Origin: Prevotella communis
Lineage (GTDB): Bacteria; Bacteroidota; Bacteroidia; Bacteroidales; Bacteroidaceae
Direction: 5' to 3'
DNA: 64,000 bases
NCBI RefSeq assembly: GCF_022024115.1
Contig: NZ_CP091792.1
Location: 1,550,001-1,614,000 of the forward strand
Below the pieces are notes generated by a model that made no database searches, was not told the DNA's origin, and was given only the letters and a program-made list of their open reading frames with translations. Numbering within the stretch: the first letter of the stretch is position 1; each line of letters opens with the position of its first letter. Below, piece by piece: positions 1-8,533 of the stretch. A program made the position numbers and the translations under genes.

Positions 1-129
1 CATGATGAGCAGTGTGTCACCGTCATCAATGCCCTCTACCTCACCTTCTACCTTGAAACCGTTGGAGTTACAAGATGTCATGGAAATAGCTGCAAGAGCT
101 AATCCGAAAAGGAATTTTAGTTGTTTCAT
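1..129 (-). CDS. Lipoprotein, DUF4369-like N-terminus (partial)
   Basis: Only the first 43 codons are in the window; the gene runs off the left edge. The start is ATG at 129. Residues 1-20 form a lipoprotein signal (Lys near the N-terminus, hydrophobic run LFGLALAAIS, then MTSC with Cys20 as the lipidation site). The mature part starts with a strand pattern VEGEVEGIDDGDTLLI, typical of the DUF4369 domain that precedes a thioredoxin/AhpC-like domain in many Bacteroidetes surface or periplasmic lipoproteins. It lies 22 nt downstream of prs on the same strand and could be read through from it. The family call rests on a short stretch; the lipoprotein call is firmer. Confidence 0.7.
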   Translation of the reverse strand, partial: MKQLKFLFGLALAAISMTSCNSNGFKVEGEVEGIDDGDTLLIM

Positions 130-151
130 CTTTATAGTAAAATTGGTGTGA

Positions 152-1090
152 CTATACCAGATACTGGTCACTGATACTCTCGTTCTCAATCACACGGCGG
201 ATGGTCTCGGCAAACATCTCGGCAACGCTGATCTGCTTCACCTTGGCGCAACGCTGGGTGTATGGGATAGAGTCGGTGAATACAATCTCCTCAAGAGCTG
301 ACTCCTGTACACGATCGCTGGCGGGACCGCTCATCACACAGTGGGATGCACAGGCACGCACGCTCTTGGCACCAGCCTCCATCATCAGGTCGGCTGCCTT
401 GGTGATAGTGCCTGCTGTGTCAACCATATCATCGATAATGACTACGTTCTTACCTTCAACATCACCAATAATCTGCATGGTGGCTACCACATTGGCACGA
501 GCGCGGGTCTTGTTGCACAACACCAGCGGACAGCCCAGGTATTTGGCGTATGTGTTGGCACGCTTAGAACCACCTACGTCAGGTGAAGCAATTACAAGCT
601 CGTCGAGTTTCAGACTCTGCAGATAGGGCAGCAGCACACCTGAAGCATACAGATGGTCAACAGGTACGTCAAAGAAACCCTGAATCTGATCTGCGTGGAG
701 GTCCATCGTGATCACACGGTTAACGCCAGCAGTGCTCAGCAGGTCGGCAACCAACTTGGCACCAATGCTAACGCGTGGCTTGTCCTTACGATCCTGACGT
801 GCCCATCCGAAATAGGGGATGACGGCGTTGATAGTACGAGCAGATGCACGCTTGGCAGCATCGATCATCAGCAACAGCTCCATCAGGTTGTCGCTATTGG
901 GGAATGTGCTCTGTACCAGGAAAATGTCGCGTCCACGAATAGATTCTTCGTAAGAAACGGCAAACTCTCCGTCAGAGAATTTGGTGATTTGCAATTTGCC
1001 CAGAGGGCACCCTAAACTTTGGCAGATTTTCTCAGCCAAGTATCTCGTTGCAGTACCCGAGAATACCATGTAAGAGTCTTTTGTAGTCAT
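152..1090 (-). CDS. prs: Ribose-phosphate pyrophosphokinase
   Basis: Makes PRPP from ribose 5-phosphate and ATP, feeding purine, pyrimidine, histidine (a his cluster lies at 32-35 kb) and NAD synthesis in the cytosol. The 312-residue length is normal for class I PRPP synthetases. The PRPP-binding loop DDMVDTAGT is at residues 220-228, the Mg/ATP segment DLHADQIQGFF at 130-140, and the flexible-loop/ribose-phosphate segment ASPDVGGSKRA at 168-178. The ATG at 1090 is 34 nt from the upstream ThiE-like gene, so the two may be cotranscribed. Nothing is unusual about it. Confidence 0.97.
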   Translation of the reverse strand: MTTKDSYMVFSGTATRYLAEKICQSLGCPLGKLQITKFSDGEFAVSYEESIRGRDIFLVQSTFPNSDNLMELLLMIDAAKRASARTINAVIPYFGWARQDRKDKPRVSIGAKLVADLLSTAGVNRVITMDLHADQIQGFFDVPVDHLYASGVLLPYLQSLKLDELVIASPDVGGSKRANTYAKYLGCPLVLCNKTRARANVVATMQIIGDVEGKNVVIIDDMVDTAGTITKAADLMMEAGAKSVRACASHCVMSGPASDRVQESALEEIVFTDSIPYTQRCAKVKQISVAEMFAETIRRVIENESISDQYLV

Positions 1091-1124
1091 TGCTTATTAT
1101 GTAGTACGTATAAATTGAATAGAC

Positions 1125-1733
1125 TTAGTTAACTGCTTTTTGTAACTTCTGGAAGTGAGATATGAGATCCTTGTAGTCCTGCTCCTGATGGATGTTGAAA
1201 CGATTCCACAGGTCGCCACAGATGACTACGCCTCCAAAACCCAAGTCGCGCATCTGACGGATATTGTCAAGATTGATGCCGCCCATCGCGTAGACATGCT
1301 TGTCGATAAGACCTTTCCTGCTGGCCTCGCGCAGCTCCTCCTCGCTGATTGTTTGCTTGTCTTGGGGATTGCTCTGACTGTCGAAGATGGTCTTCAGGAA
1401 AACATAATCGGCTTTCTTCTTGGCATCATGCAGTTCGGCAATACTGTGGCAGGTGCAGCTGAAATGGCCTTTGTAGCCATAGGGCAGTTCTGCATCGGCT
1501 GTATTGAGGTGAATACCTTTAAGACCAAATTCCTCACGTAGGTAGAAATGATCGTGAACGGTGATTTTCCTATAGTAATCTTCAGGTAGGAGGGTAAGCA
1601 ACCGTTCGGAATAGACGGGTTCCGAATCAGGTTTGTATAAGTGCAGATTATCCATCCCTTCTTCGAAAAGAGTGGTCAGGATCTTGTCTTCTTCCACGAA
1701 AAACGTGGCCTTTGTCAGGATGATAAGTTTCAT
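1125..1733 (-). CDS. Thiamine phosphate synthase-like protein (ThiE/TenI family)
   Basis: A 202-residue TIM-barrel protein of the ThiE/TenI type. Recognisable pieces are GIHL near residue 74, SCTCHS near 92, YVFLKTIFDS near 110 (the usual D-Y-V-x-x-S/G-x-x-F segment) and YAMGGI near 149, followed by the phosphate-binding end GFGGVVICGDLW. In true ThiE the enzyme joins HMP-PP to thiazole phosphate. Several residues around the pyrophosphate site differ from that pattern and no other thiamine gene is nearby, so a ThiE-like aldolase-fold protein of unknown substrate is also possible. The ATG at 1733 follows the tRNA terminator. No clear promoter is seen. Confidence 0.75.
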   Translation of the reverse strand: MKLIILTKATFFVEEDKILTTLFEEGMDNLHLYKPDSEPVYSERLLTLLPEDYYRKITVHDHFYLREEFGLKGIHLNTADAELPYGYKGHFSCTCHSIAELHDAKKKADYVFLKTIFDSQSNPQDKQTISEEELREASRKGLIDKHVYAMGGINLDNIRQMRDLGFGGVVICGDLWNRFNIHQEQDYKDLISHFQKLQKAVN

Positions 1734-1753
1734 CTACAAATCTTATTATTATA

Positions 1754-1784
1754 AAAGCCCTTTCCTGTTAGGAATAAGGGCTTT
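1754..1784 (-). terminator. Intrinsic terminator after tRNA-Arg
   Basis: Perfect 9-bp arms AAAGCCCTT (1754-1762) and AAGGGCTTT (1776-1784) around a 13-nt loop. On the minus strand the hairpin is followed by a short T-rich tract. It lies just downstream of the tRNA 3' end. Confidence 0.7.
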
Positions 1785-1795
1785 ATGTAATTAAG

Positions 1796-1869
1796 TGATT
1801 CCGTCGGGATTCGAACCCGAGACCCACAGCTTAGAAGGCTGTTGCTCTATCCAGCTGAGCTACGGAACC
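1796..1869 (-). tRNA. tRNA-Arg (anticodon UCU)
   Basis: A 74-nt cloverleaf on the minus strand. The acceptor stem is GGTTCCG/CGGAATC with discriminator A, the D arm contains AGCTGGAT, and the anticodon stem is ACAGC/GCTGT with loop CTTCTAA, so the anticodon is UCU (reads AGA). The T arm is TCGGG-TTCGAAT-CCCGA. CCA is not encoded in the DNA. Confidence 0.96.
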
Positions 1870-1903
1870 AGCCTCGCATGAGGAATGCCCTCATTTGCGA
1901 GTG

Positions 1904-1935
1904 CAAAGGTACTCTTTTTTTATGATATATGCAAA
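1904..1935 (-). promoter_or_regulatory. Promoter of tRNA-Arg, Bacteroidetes type
   Basis: Reading the minus strand, the -33 TTTG is at 1935-1932 and the -7 TACCTTTG at 1911-1904, with a 20-nt spacer, matching the consensus. The leader between this promoter and the tRNA contains a long hairpin (1873-1883 with 1889-1901, broken by a 2-nt bulge). Confidence 0.8.
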
Positions 1936-1937
1936 TT

Positions 1938-2735
1938 TTAAACCTTAAATCTGATATATGACCTGTCATCGAACGAATTATTTCCCGCTGTGAAGGCTTT
2001 GGTGGCTTTGAACTCACCGATATTCAGGGGGTCGTTCTCACGTTGCCAGGCTAGTTTTTCCTCGGATTCCTGCAGGGTGTGGCACAGGAAGGGATAGCCA
2101 TCGCTGGCCAGTACGATTTCCCATGGCTGGAAGTCGAGGGTGATGATACGCACATATTGCTCTGGGATGCGGAAGCCGTCAATGACGCTATAAGTGATGT
2201 TTTGCTGCTTCATAGCCTCCAGCATCTGTGGGATAATCTGCTGACGGGCAGTGTCGTTGACGAGGTAGTGCTCCCTGGGCTCTGCTCCTTCGTTGATAAT
2301 CTGCGCCCTGTGCTCGGCTAACTCCTGTTCGTAGGGCTTTGGATTGTCGTAGAAGGTGCCGCCCACCATGCATTGGCAGTCTCCAATCATCCAGATTTCG
2401 CGATTCAAACGGCTATAGACAACGGCACTGGCCGTGAGTCTTTCCTCAGGGTGTTCTATCAGTCGGGGTATGTCCGCTTCTTTGTAGTGCTTATTGATTT
2501 GTCTGGATACCCCTATGCAGAAATCGTGGCATGAGATACCCTTTGGCACTTTGCGGATATATTTCCCGATGAGCTGCATGGCATAGCGTCCGTTGCTCTT
2601 GAAGTAACTGTATCGCTTGTCGGTTTTTGACGTAGAGCCATCGATAACGGCGATGAAATCATCCGTGACGACGATGCCGTCCTCGCTTTTCTTCTTTGGG
2701 TTTTTCGGAACGAGGTTTTGTTCGAGAATTATCAT
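1938..2735 (-). CDS. PP2C-like phosphatase-fold protein
   Basis: A 265-residue protein not assignable to a named gene. It shows the spaced landmarks of the PP2C fold: DDFIAVIDGSTSK at 25-37 (metal-binding DG), ERLTASAVVYSRL at 98-110, WMIGDCQCMV at 115-124 (GDSR-like), ASDGY at 210-214 and SFDDRSYI at 254-261 (the DN/DD motif near the end). I infer a cytosolic, divergent PP2C-type phosphatase. The start at 2735 gives an N-terminus that runs straight into the fold, but it means 77 nt of overlap with ygiQ; a longer reading frame exists and is rejected. It is the last gene of the six-gene operon and ends just before the tRNA promoter. Confidence 0.65.
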   Translation of the reverse strand: MIILEQNLVPKNPKKKSEDGIVVTDDFIAVIDGSTSKTDKRYSYFKSNGRYAMQLIGKYIRKVPKGISCHDFCIGVSRQINKHYKEADIPRLIEHPEERLTASAVVYSRLNREIWMIGDCQCMVGGTFYDNPKPYEQELAEHRAQIINEGAEPREHYLVNDTARQQIIPQMLEAMKQQNITYSVIDGFRIPEQYVRIITLDFQPWEIVLASDGYPFLCHTLQESEEKLAWQRENDPLNIGEFKATKAFTAGNNSFDDRSYIRFKV

Positions 2736-4665
2736 TGTTGAAGTTTGGATTATACGATTTGGGCTTATTGCCTGACGATGCACGATGTTCGCCATACGGA
2801 CGCTTCTCGCCAGACGGACGATAGCCGCCTTGCGATGGTGGCATGTCGCTATACAGCTTTGCAATCAAGTCGGGACGGCCAATACGGCGTAACGACTGCT
2901 CGATGCCACGACGCTCCTCGGGCTTGTACCAGAAGAAGAACTGGCGCTGGGCCAACTTCTCCTTTGGCGTCTTGGCGCTGAACACGGGTTCGAGTGTATA
3001 AGGGTCGTAGCCTGTGTACCACGTTTCGGTGGCATTGGTAAGAGGCGTTGGTGTGAAGTCCTGCACCTGCTCGAGGTGGAAATCAAGTCCCTTGGTAATC
3101 ACAGCCAATTCGGCCATATCCTCCTCCTGACAACCTGGATGGCTGGAGATGAAGTAGGGAATGATTTGCTGGCGAAGTCCCTCCTCGCGATTAATACGGT
3201 CGAAGATGCGCTTAAACTCGTAGAACTGCTGGAACGAGGGTTTGCGCATGAGGTAGAGAACACGGTCGCTGGTGTGCTCGGGGGCTACCTTCAGACGTCC
3301 TGAAACATGACGGGTAATCAGTTCGCGGGTATACTCCGCAGCGGCCTTGTTGCTGGCCTCATCCTTACTCTTATATAATAATAGGTCGTAGCGGACGCCA
3401 CTGCCGATATAGCTGTGCTTGATGCCAGGAAGGGCATCTACCGAACGATAGATATCGAGCAACTTAGAGTGATCGGTGTTGAGGTTAGGGCATATCTGCG
3501 GGTGCACACATGATGGGCGACGGCATTTCTCACAGGCATTTTTATTCTTGCCGCTCATGCCATACATATTGGCCGATGGGCCACCTAAGTCGGACAGATT
3601 TCCCTTAAAGTCGGGCATCTGAATCACCTGTTTTACCTCGCGCAGGATACTCTCCTTTGAACGGCAGGTGATAAACTTGCCCTGGTGGGCCGAAATGGTA
3701 CAGAAGGCGCATCCGCCAAAGCATCCGCGATGGATGTTGACGGAGAACTTAATCATGTCGTAAGCCGGAATGCGCTTGCCCTTGTATTTGGGGTGCGGCT
3801 GACGTGTGTAAGGCAAATCGAACGATGCGTCGAGCTCCTCGGTAGTCATGGGCGGGTAAGGCGGATTAATGACCACATAGCGTCCGTCAACCCCCTGCAG
3901 CAAGCGCTGGGCGTGCATCATGTTGGATTGCTCCTCCACATTCTTGAAGTTCTCGGCCTGAGCCTTTTTGTTCTTCATGCACTCCTCGTGCGAGTGGAGT
4001 ACGATGTCGCGATCGGTAATGCCGCCCAGGATATCCTCCTTGCGCGAGAGATAAACGGTTTGCGGCAGGTCGCGAATATCGCGGATGCTCTCGCCGGCAG
4101 CCAGGCGGCGTGCCAGTTCAATCGTAACTTTCTCGCCCATGCCGTAGGTAATCATATCAGCAGGCGAATAGCAGAGCAGACACTTCTTAAGGCTGTCGCT
4201 CCAGTAGTCGTAATGGCTCACACGACGCAGTGAGGCCTCGATACCACCCAGTACTACAGGCACGTCGGGGTATAGCTCCTTCAGGATTTTGGTGTAGACG
4301 ATGGTGGGGTATTCCGGACGCATGTCGTGACGTCCGTCAGGGGAATAGGCATCCTCTGAGCGCAGACGACGTGCAGCCGTGTATTTGTTCACCATGGAGT
4401 CCATACAGCCTGGTGATATGCCAAAGAAAAGACGTGGCTTGCCTAATTTCTTGAAGTCACGGTAGTCACCGTGCCAGTCGGGCTGGGGCACAATAGCCAC
4501 ACGGAATCCCGCGGCCTCGAGTGTGCGGCCAATCACGGCGGCACCAAACGATGGGTGGTCTACATAAGCATCGCCCGAAAACAGGATTACATCTACGTAA
4601 TCCCATCCCCGGAGTTCTAATTCCTTTTTTGTTGTCGGTAGAAAATCAGTCAGCCGATACTCCAT
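2659..4665 (-). CDS. YgiQ-family radical SAM protein
   Basis: A 668-residue protein of the UPF0313/YgiQ family. The radical-SAM iron-sulfur motif CFGGCAFC lies at residues 315-322, preceded by the family-specific N-terminal domain (FSGDAYVDHPSFGAAVIGR near 29-47, VVLGGIEASLRR near 138-148). The last ~40 residues are basic and low-complexity (Lys, Arg, Asn, Pro, His). The family has no firmly established reaction; the motif shows that it binds a 4Fe-4S cluster and SAM. The gene overlaps the upstream small gene by 20 nt and the downstream PP2C-like gene by 77 nt, so translation is probably coupled. Confidence 0.92.
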   Translation of the reverse strand: MEYRLTDFLPTTKKELELRGWDYVDVILFSGDAYVDHPSFGAAVIGRTLEAAGFRVAIVPQPDWHGDYRDFKKLGKPRLFFGISPGCMDSMVNKYTAARRLRSEDAYSPDGRHDMRPEYPTIVYTKILKELYPDVPVVLGGIEASLRRVSHYDYWSDSLKKCLLCYSPADMITYGMGEKVTIELARRLAAGESIRDIRDLPQTVYLSRKEDILGGITDRDIVLHSHEECMKNKKAQAENFKNVEEQSNMMHAQRLLQGVDGRYVVINPPYPPMTTEELDASFDLPYTRQPHPKYKGKRIPAYDMIKFSVNIHRGCFGGCAFCTISAHQGKFITCRSKESILREVKQVIQMPDFKGNLSDLGGPSANMYGMSGKNKNACEKCRRPSCVHPQICPNLNTDHSKLLDIYRSVDALPGIKHSYIGSGVRYDLLLYKSKDEASNKAAAEYTRELITRHVSGRLKVAPEHTSDRVLYLMRKPSFQQFYEFKRIFDRINREEGLRQQIIPYFISSHPGCQEEDMAELAVITKGLDFHLEQVQDFTPTPLTNATETWYTGYDPYTLEPVFSAKTPKEKLAQRQFFFWYKPEERRGIEQSLRRIGRPDLIAKLYSDMPPSQGGYRPSGEKRPYGEHRASSGNKPKSYNPNFNNDNSRTKPRSEKPKEEKRGRHRRHG

Positions 4666-4969
4666 TATTTGCGGTTTTGTTCTTCTTCCAGTCTAGGAAG
4701 AGTGATACTAGGTTCTGCAGTCCCAGTGCCTTCATGTTGGGATGATAGATTACATCCAGGCAAAGGTCGAGGAGTGCCTTGTCGCGCCCTGTCTCTGATT
4801 CAAGAAGGGAGCGTATGTTAAACCTCAGTTTATCGAGTACGTCTTCGTCAACGTATCCGTTGGAATCGATGAGATCACGAAGCAGTTGGTACTGCTCGAT
4901 AGTAGCCAGGTGCTGGTCACTTACCTCGATGCTTCTTGTACCTGAAGCGTTGGTTTGAATTTTTGCCAT
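4646..4969 (-). CDS. Small conserved-type hypothetical protein
   Basis: A 107-residue acidic, probably helical protein with no signal peptide and no motif I recognise. It sits 2 nt after the amidase-like gene and overlaps the ygiQ start by 20 nt, which supports it being a real coupled gene. Function unknown. Confidence 0.7.
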   Translation of the reverse strand: MAKIQTNASGTRSIEVSDQHLATIEQYQLLRDLIDSNGYVDEDVLDKLRFNIRSLLESETGRDKALLDLCLDVIYHPNMKALGLQNLVSLFLDWKKNKTANNGVSAD

Positions 4970-4971
4970 AA

Positions 4972-7560
4972 TTATCTGTTAATTAGGAATTTCAATATAC
5001 CACGCATAATTGATCCTTGAAGTGCTTTATCTGTGATGCATTCAAAGGGAAAACCTATTGAGAATGCGTGGTAGTCATTACCTTGATAGGCCACTGCAGC
5101 GCAAGTCTGGTTGTTGTAAACCATCGTGGGAAATGCGTTGCTGGTGGTGGGCATCAGGATGTCGCTTTTCAGGGCGGCGTAATGCTTTTCGTTCAGCTGG
5201 CGATAGAACTTGAATGTCGTGCCAAGTCCCTTGACGTCTCCACTCAGGTCGTTGTTGGTTCCCTCGTAGCTGACCTTCAGGACGTCGGCAAGGAATGCCT
5301 TCTCTTCGTCGTTGGTCATGTCAGAACCGATATAGGCTCCGCTTACCAGCAGGTTGCCGCCGCAGGCTGTATAGTCTCTCAGTCGTTCCTGCATAGCCTG
5401 ACGGAAACTCTTGTATGGCACTAAGCTGTGCCCGTCATTTTTCTCCAGTCCTAACAGCAGGTCAATGGCCTGGTATCTGTTCAGGTCGCAGTCGCCTTTT
5501 TCAATGGCCAGTGAAGAACTGCTGACGATACTGTATTCTCCAGCCGAACGGATGGCACTGGCATGGGTGCCTACATAGTTGAAGTCGTTGCCGGCAATGA
5601 ACATACCCTGAAAATCGTTTGTGGTATATCCTAAGCCCGTCTCGTTCTCAATACCCATGCGCTTGACGTCGAAATTACGCTGTAGTCCCAGCCATCCGGC
5701 TGTCCTGCCATACGACACACCAATGTCTTCGTTGAGGTCAAAACCCTGTCCCTCCTTACTGATGGCGGGTGATGAGAGTCGGTTGAACCCATTGACTATC
5801 ATGATGGTCTTGGTGGATTTGGGGTTGTAGAGTGCGGCGAGAACCTCAGTGGGAAAACTCTTTCCCCCCTCGTTGATGGCTGCTATGCGGAAGCGGTAGA
5901 GCACGTTGGGCTTCAGTTGTACATGACAGGAAGTGCCTCTGAGCAGAGTGCCATTGTCAAAATCGCTGTTGTCCTGGGCAATGTATAATACGTAGCCCGT
6001 CGGAGCAGATGAGGGCTCCTGTCCGTCTATGACGCCCTGCCAACTGATAATCGCTTCGCCTGCTTTTTCTGAGAACTCTATGTGGAAACGATTAGGCGCC
6101 AAGGGTTGTACCACAGCCTCTTTCTTGTGCTTGCTGGTGATATAGCGCAGGATGGTCTTGTAGACAGAACGTGCCAACGTGAACCGGAAGTTGGGATCCT
6201 GACCATAGCGCATATCCCCGAAATTCTGATGCGACAGCGTTTCAAGGATGGAGCTGGGAACGATGGGCAGACGTGTCTCAGAGTAATTGCGGTCTCTTAC
6301 CTGACGTCTGGTCCAGTCGCCATAACTGTATTTCATGTCGGCGGTCAGGTTGTTGAGCAGGGCCGTGGCCAGTTCTCTTGAGGCCTCACGACTGATGCCT
6401 GCCGCCAAACAACTGTCGCCATAATTGGTGGTGCAGATGGAGAGAGAGCCATAGACGCCCTCACCAGTCTCTGTATAGCCTGCATCGCTATGGATGGCCA
6501 GCGACAGTTCTATAGGAACGTGACGACCAATGGAATCTGGTGCAAAAACAGAACCGCCACAAAGCAGGTTGGTCATCAGGGAACGCACGTTGAGGTCGTC
6601 GCCATAGTCGTTCTCGCCATTCTTGCAACTATATATCTCGTAAGGCATTCCTGCCCATTGTGCATAATATCGTGCGCCTTCCAGACAACGGGGCAGTCCG
6701 CTGGTTTCGCCCCCTCGTTCTATGTTACCCATACCACCGCCAAAGCGGACGGCATCAGTCGTGACTACGCCTTTGTGCTTGCTGAGGTTGGATACTACGA
6801 CCTTGTTTCTTTCGCTGCATCCCTCGTCAAAATCAAATGTACCCAGATAGACCCATGTGAATCCGCCCATCTGCTGGTTGACCTTGAACTCAGTCTTCTG
6901 ACCTTGGTGATAGACGATGTAGTGGGCGTCGTCAATGCTCTCTTCTACGGTCTGGTAACTGATATAGACTGCATATCGGCCCGTTTCGGGGATGGTGGGC
7001 TGATAGGTGACGGTACTCTGTTTGGAACTGTTGTGCGTGGTTTCTGCCATGCGTGCCGTACCGGCCATGAAGGGATTGTCCTTGTCCTGATAAGTTCCTT
7101 GGTGAATGGCAAACCCCTGACTGGGAGCTGTTTCCCAAGGATGGCGCAGGTTGCTTTCATGGTAGTTGACAAACGGAGGCATGTTGTCGTTGTCTACGAT
7201 GATCTCGTTGCGCTGCCAGTCGCGTTCGCGTGGTGTGAAAACATTCGCTCCGGCGTTCTCGAGCATGGGGATGAGGTAGGGGATTACGATGGTCTGGGTG
7301 AAGAGATCTTCCGTCGTTCCGAAGAGAGCTGGTCTCTGCCAGCGCCATTTTCCCTCGTTGTTGTCGAAATAGCGCCCGTGACTGGCCCATAGCGAAAGAT
7401 GCCGCCCGTCGAGTCCGTGCTCAATAGTGTAGGGGCGTGATACGTTCTTGACCCATGGCTCACCCTTATAGTCGATATGTCCCCATGAAGTCTGGGCTGA
7501 CAGACTTTGAATGCCTGCCAGCAGGAGTGTGATAATAAATAGAGGTGTTTGTCTAGACAT
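4972..7560 (-). CDS. Exported amidase-like protein with golvesin-like and FN3 domains
   Basis: An 862-residue secreted protein. The start at 7560 is chosen because it gives a clean signal peptide (residues 1-23, ending LSAQ) and an 8-nt overlap with the acyltransferase. An N-terminal region contains VFTPRERDW and LSLAIHSDAGY, which look like the zinc-amidase fold (N-acetylmuramoyl-L-alanine amidase type). It is split by a golvesin-C-like beta domain (about residues 150-275, with GRYAVYISY and GGFTWVYLG). A fibronectin type III-like unit follows (about 490-600), then a C-terminal Rossmann-like part starting IMIVNGFNR. Relatives are often labelled xanthan lyase, without clear support here. Likely role: periplasmic or surface wall processing. 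Confidence 0.7.
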   Translation of the reverse strand: MSRQTPLFIITLLLAGIQSLSAQTSWGHIDYKGEPWVKNVSRPYTIEHGLDGRHLSLWASHGRYFDNNEGKWRWQRPALFGTTEDLFTQTIVIPYLIPMLENAGANVFTPRERDWQRNEIIVDNDNMPPFVNYHESNLRHPWETAPSQGFAIHQGTYQDKDNPFMAGTARMAETTHNSSKQSTVTYQPTIPETGRYAVYISYQTVEESIDDAHYIVYHQGQKTEFKVNQQMGGFTWVYLGTFDFDEGCSERNKVVVSNLSKHKGVVTTDAVRFGGGMGNIERGGETSGLPRCLEGARYYAQWAGMPYEIYSCKNGENDYGDDLNVRSLMTNLLCGGSVFAPDSIGRHVPIELSLAIHSDAGYTETGEGVYGSLSICTTNYGDSCLAAGISREASRELATALLNNLTADMKYSYGDWTRRQVRDRNYSETRLPIVPSSILETLSHQNFGDMRYGQDPNFRFTLARSVYKTILRYITSKHKKEAVVQPLAPNRFHIEFSEKAGEAIISWQGVIDGQEPSSAPTGYVLYIAQDNSDFDNGTLLRGTSCHVQLKPNVLYRFRIAAINEGGKSFPTEVLAALYNPKSTKTIMIVNGFNRLSSPAISKEGQGFDLNEDIGVSYGRTAGWLGLQRNFDVKRMGIENETGLGYTTNDFQGMFIAGNDFNYVGTHASAIRSAGEYSIVSSSSLAIEKGDCDLNRYQAIDLLLGLEKNDGHSLVPYKSFRQAMQERLRDYTACGGNLLVSGAYIGSDMTNDEEKAFLADVLKVSYEGTNNDLSGDVKGLGTTFKFYRQLNEKHYAALKSDILMPTTSNAFPTMVYNNQTCAAVAYQGNDYHAFSIGFPFECITDKALQGSIMRGILKFLINR

Positions 7561-8107
7561 TACCAATTGTAAACAGTTCGGGCCGCTTGCCCTTGAAATC
7601 CTTGAAGTATAGTTTAATTTCGCGCATGTCGGCCTCCAGGTCACCTGTGGGGATGATGGTCTTCGTGCACTTGATGTGTTTCTTTTCGTAGTCGAGTCCG
7701 TAGAGCAGGATGGGTATGCCTGCCTTCAGGGCAATGAAATAGAAGCCCTTCTTCCATTCCTCCACACGTGAGCGTGTGCCCTCCGGGGTGATGCAGAGAT
7801 GGAATACCGGGGTCTGTTTGGCTGTTTCAGCCATAGAGTCTGTCATGCTGGTATGTTTCTGACGGTATACGGGGATGCCGCCCATCCATTTGAAGATGGG
7901 ACCCAATGGCCAGAAAAACCACTCCTTTTTCATTAAAAAATTACTGCCTAGACCTTTGGCGCCGTTGTAGAGCTGTCCGATGAGGAAGTCCCAGTTGCTG
8001 GTATGGGGAGCCAGGCAGATAATGTATTTTTCAGGATGTTCCTCAGTCACTTCGGTTGTCCATCCCATTTTCTCGAACAATAGCCAGTTACAAAATTTCT
8101 GCCACAT
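7553..8107 (-). CDS. 1-acyl-glycerol-3-phosphate acyltransferase-type enzyme
   Basis: A 184-residue PlsC-type acyltransferase. The catalytic HX4D motif is H-T-S-N-W-D near residues 34-39 and the glycerol-phosphate-binding block is TPEGTRS near 107-113. Enzymes of this fold acylate a lysophospholipid or another lipid-linked acceptor at the membrane. The protein is short and lacks an obvious membrane anchor. It starts immediately after the preceding gene's stop and overlaps the next gene by 8 nt. Confidence 0.85.
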   Translation of the reverse strand: MWQKFCNWLLFEKMGWTTEVTEEHPEKYIICLAPHTSNWDFLIGQLYNGAKGLGSNFLMKKEWFFWPLGPIFKWMGGIPVYRQKHTSMTDSMAETAKQTPVFHLCITPEGTRSRVEEWKKGFYFIALKAGIPILLYGLDYEKKHIKCTKTIIPTGDLEADMREIKLYFKDFKGKRPELFTIGNV

Positions 8108-8377
8108 TTACAGGTTGTTTATTTGATCTACGATTTCGCTGACTTGAGCGGCAAACTTTTCGCGCAAATCCTTGTAGTATGCGCTGGCCTTGATGCCCGG
8201 CTCGGGGTGTGATACGCGGCTGATGAAGTTGCGCTGGGTCTTGACGACTGCCACAAGCAATGCCTCTGTGTTTTCCTTGCTGACTTCGTTTCCATACAGC
8301 GAAGCAGCCACGCCTTCAGTAAATAGTTCTTCGCAAATCTGGTTTATTGCCTTCTTTAGTGATCTCTTGTTTGCCAT
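8108..8377 (-). CDS. Small helical hypothetical protein
   Basis: An 89-residue Lys/Glu-rich, probably all-helical protein (MANKRSLKKAINQICEELF at the N-terminus). The ATG at 8377 is chosen because the consensus promoter at 8404-8435 would put the transcript start just upstream of it; a longer reading frame extends through the promoter and is rejected. No motif is recognised. It is the first gene of the operon that continues to the PP2C-like gene. Confidence 0.75.
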   Translation of the reverse strand: MANKRSLKKAINQICEELFTEGVAASLYGNEVSKENTEALLVAVVKTQRNFISRVSHPEPGIKASAYYKDLREKFAAQVSEIVDQINNL

Positions 8378-8403
8378 AGTCTTTAAAGTTGTTGAATCCT
8401 TTG

Positions 8404-8435
8404 CAAAGATACAAAATGATTTTGAATCCACCAAA
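8404..8435 (-). promoter_or_regulatory. Promoter of the six-gene minus-strand operon
   Basis: On the minus strand, TTTG at 8435-8432, a 20-nt spacer, and TATCTTTG at 8411-8404. It reads toward the small gene at 8377 and is divergent from the pfp promoter. Confidence 0.8.
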
Positions 8436-8449
8436 TACTTCTTTAATTT

Positions 8450-8481
8450 TTTGTGTTTTTCGTTTTTATTTCGTACCTTTG
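8450..8481 (+). promoter_or_regulatory. Promoter of the PPi-phosphofructokinase operon
   Basis: TTTG at 8450-8453, a 20-nt spacer, and TACCTTTG at 8474-8481. It leaves an untranslated leader of about 45 nt before the ATG at 8534. Confidence 0.82.
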
Positions 8482-8533
8482 CAACCTGATTTTGAAATGT
8501 TATTTTTAATCAAATAAATTGTTCTAGAACAGT

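Noticed and set aside
6490..7392. 300-codon open frame on the plus strand
   Set aside because: Antisense to the exported amidase-like gene, with no promoter or recognisable domain.
4972..7560. Annotation as xanthan lyase
   Set aside because: That name is attached to relatives because of a golvesin/lyase-like beta domain; the sequence shows no polysaccharide-lyase catalytic domain that I recognise, and the amidase-like segments fit better.
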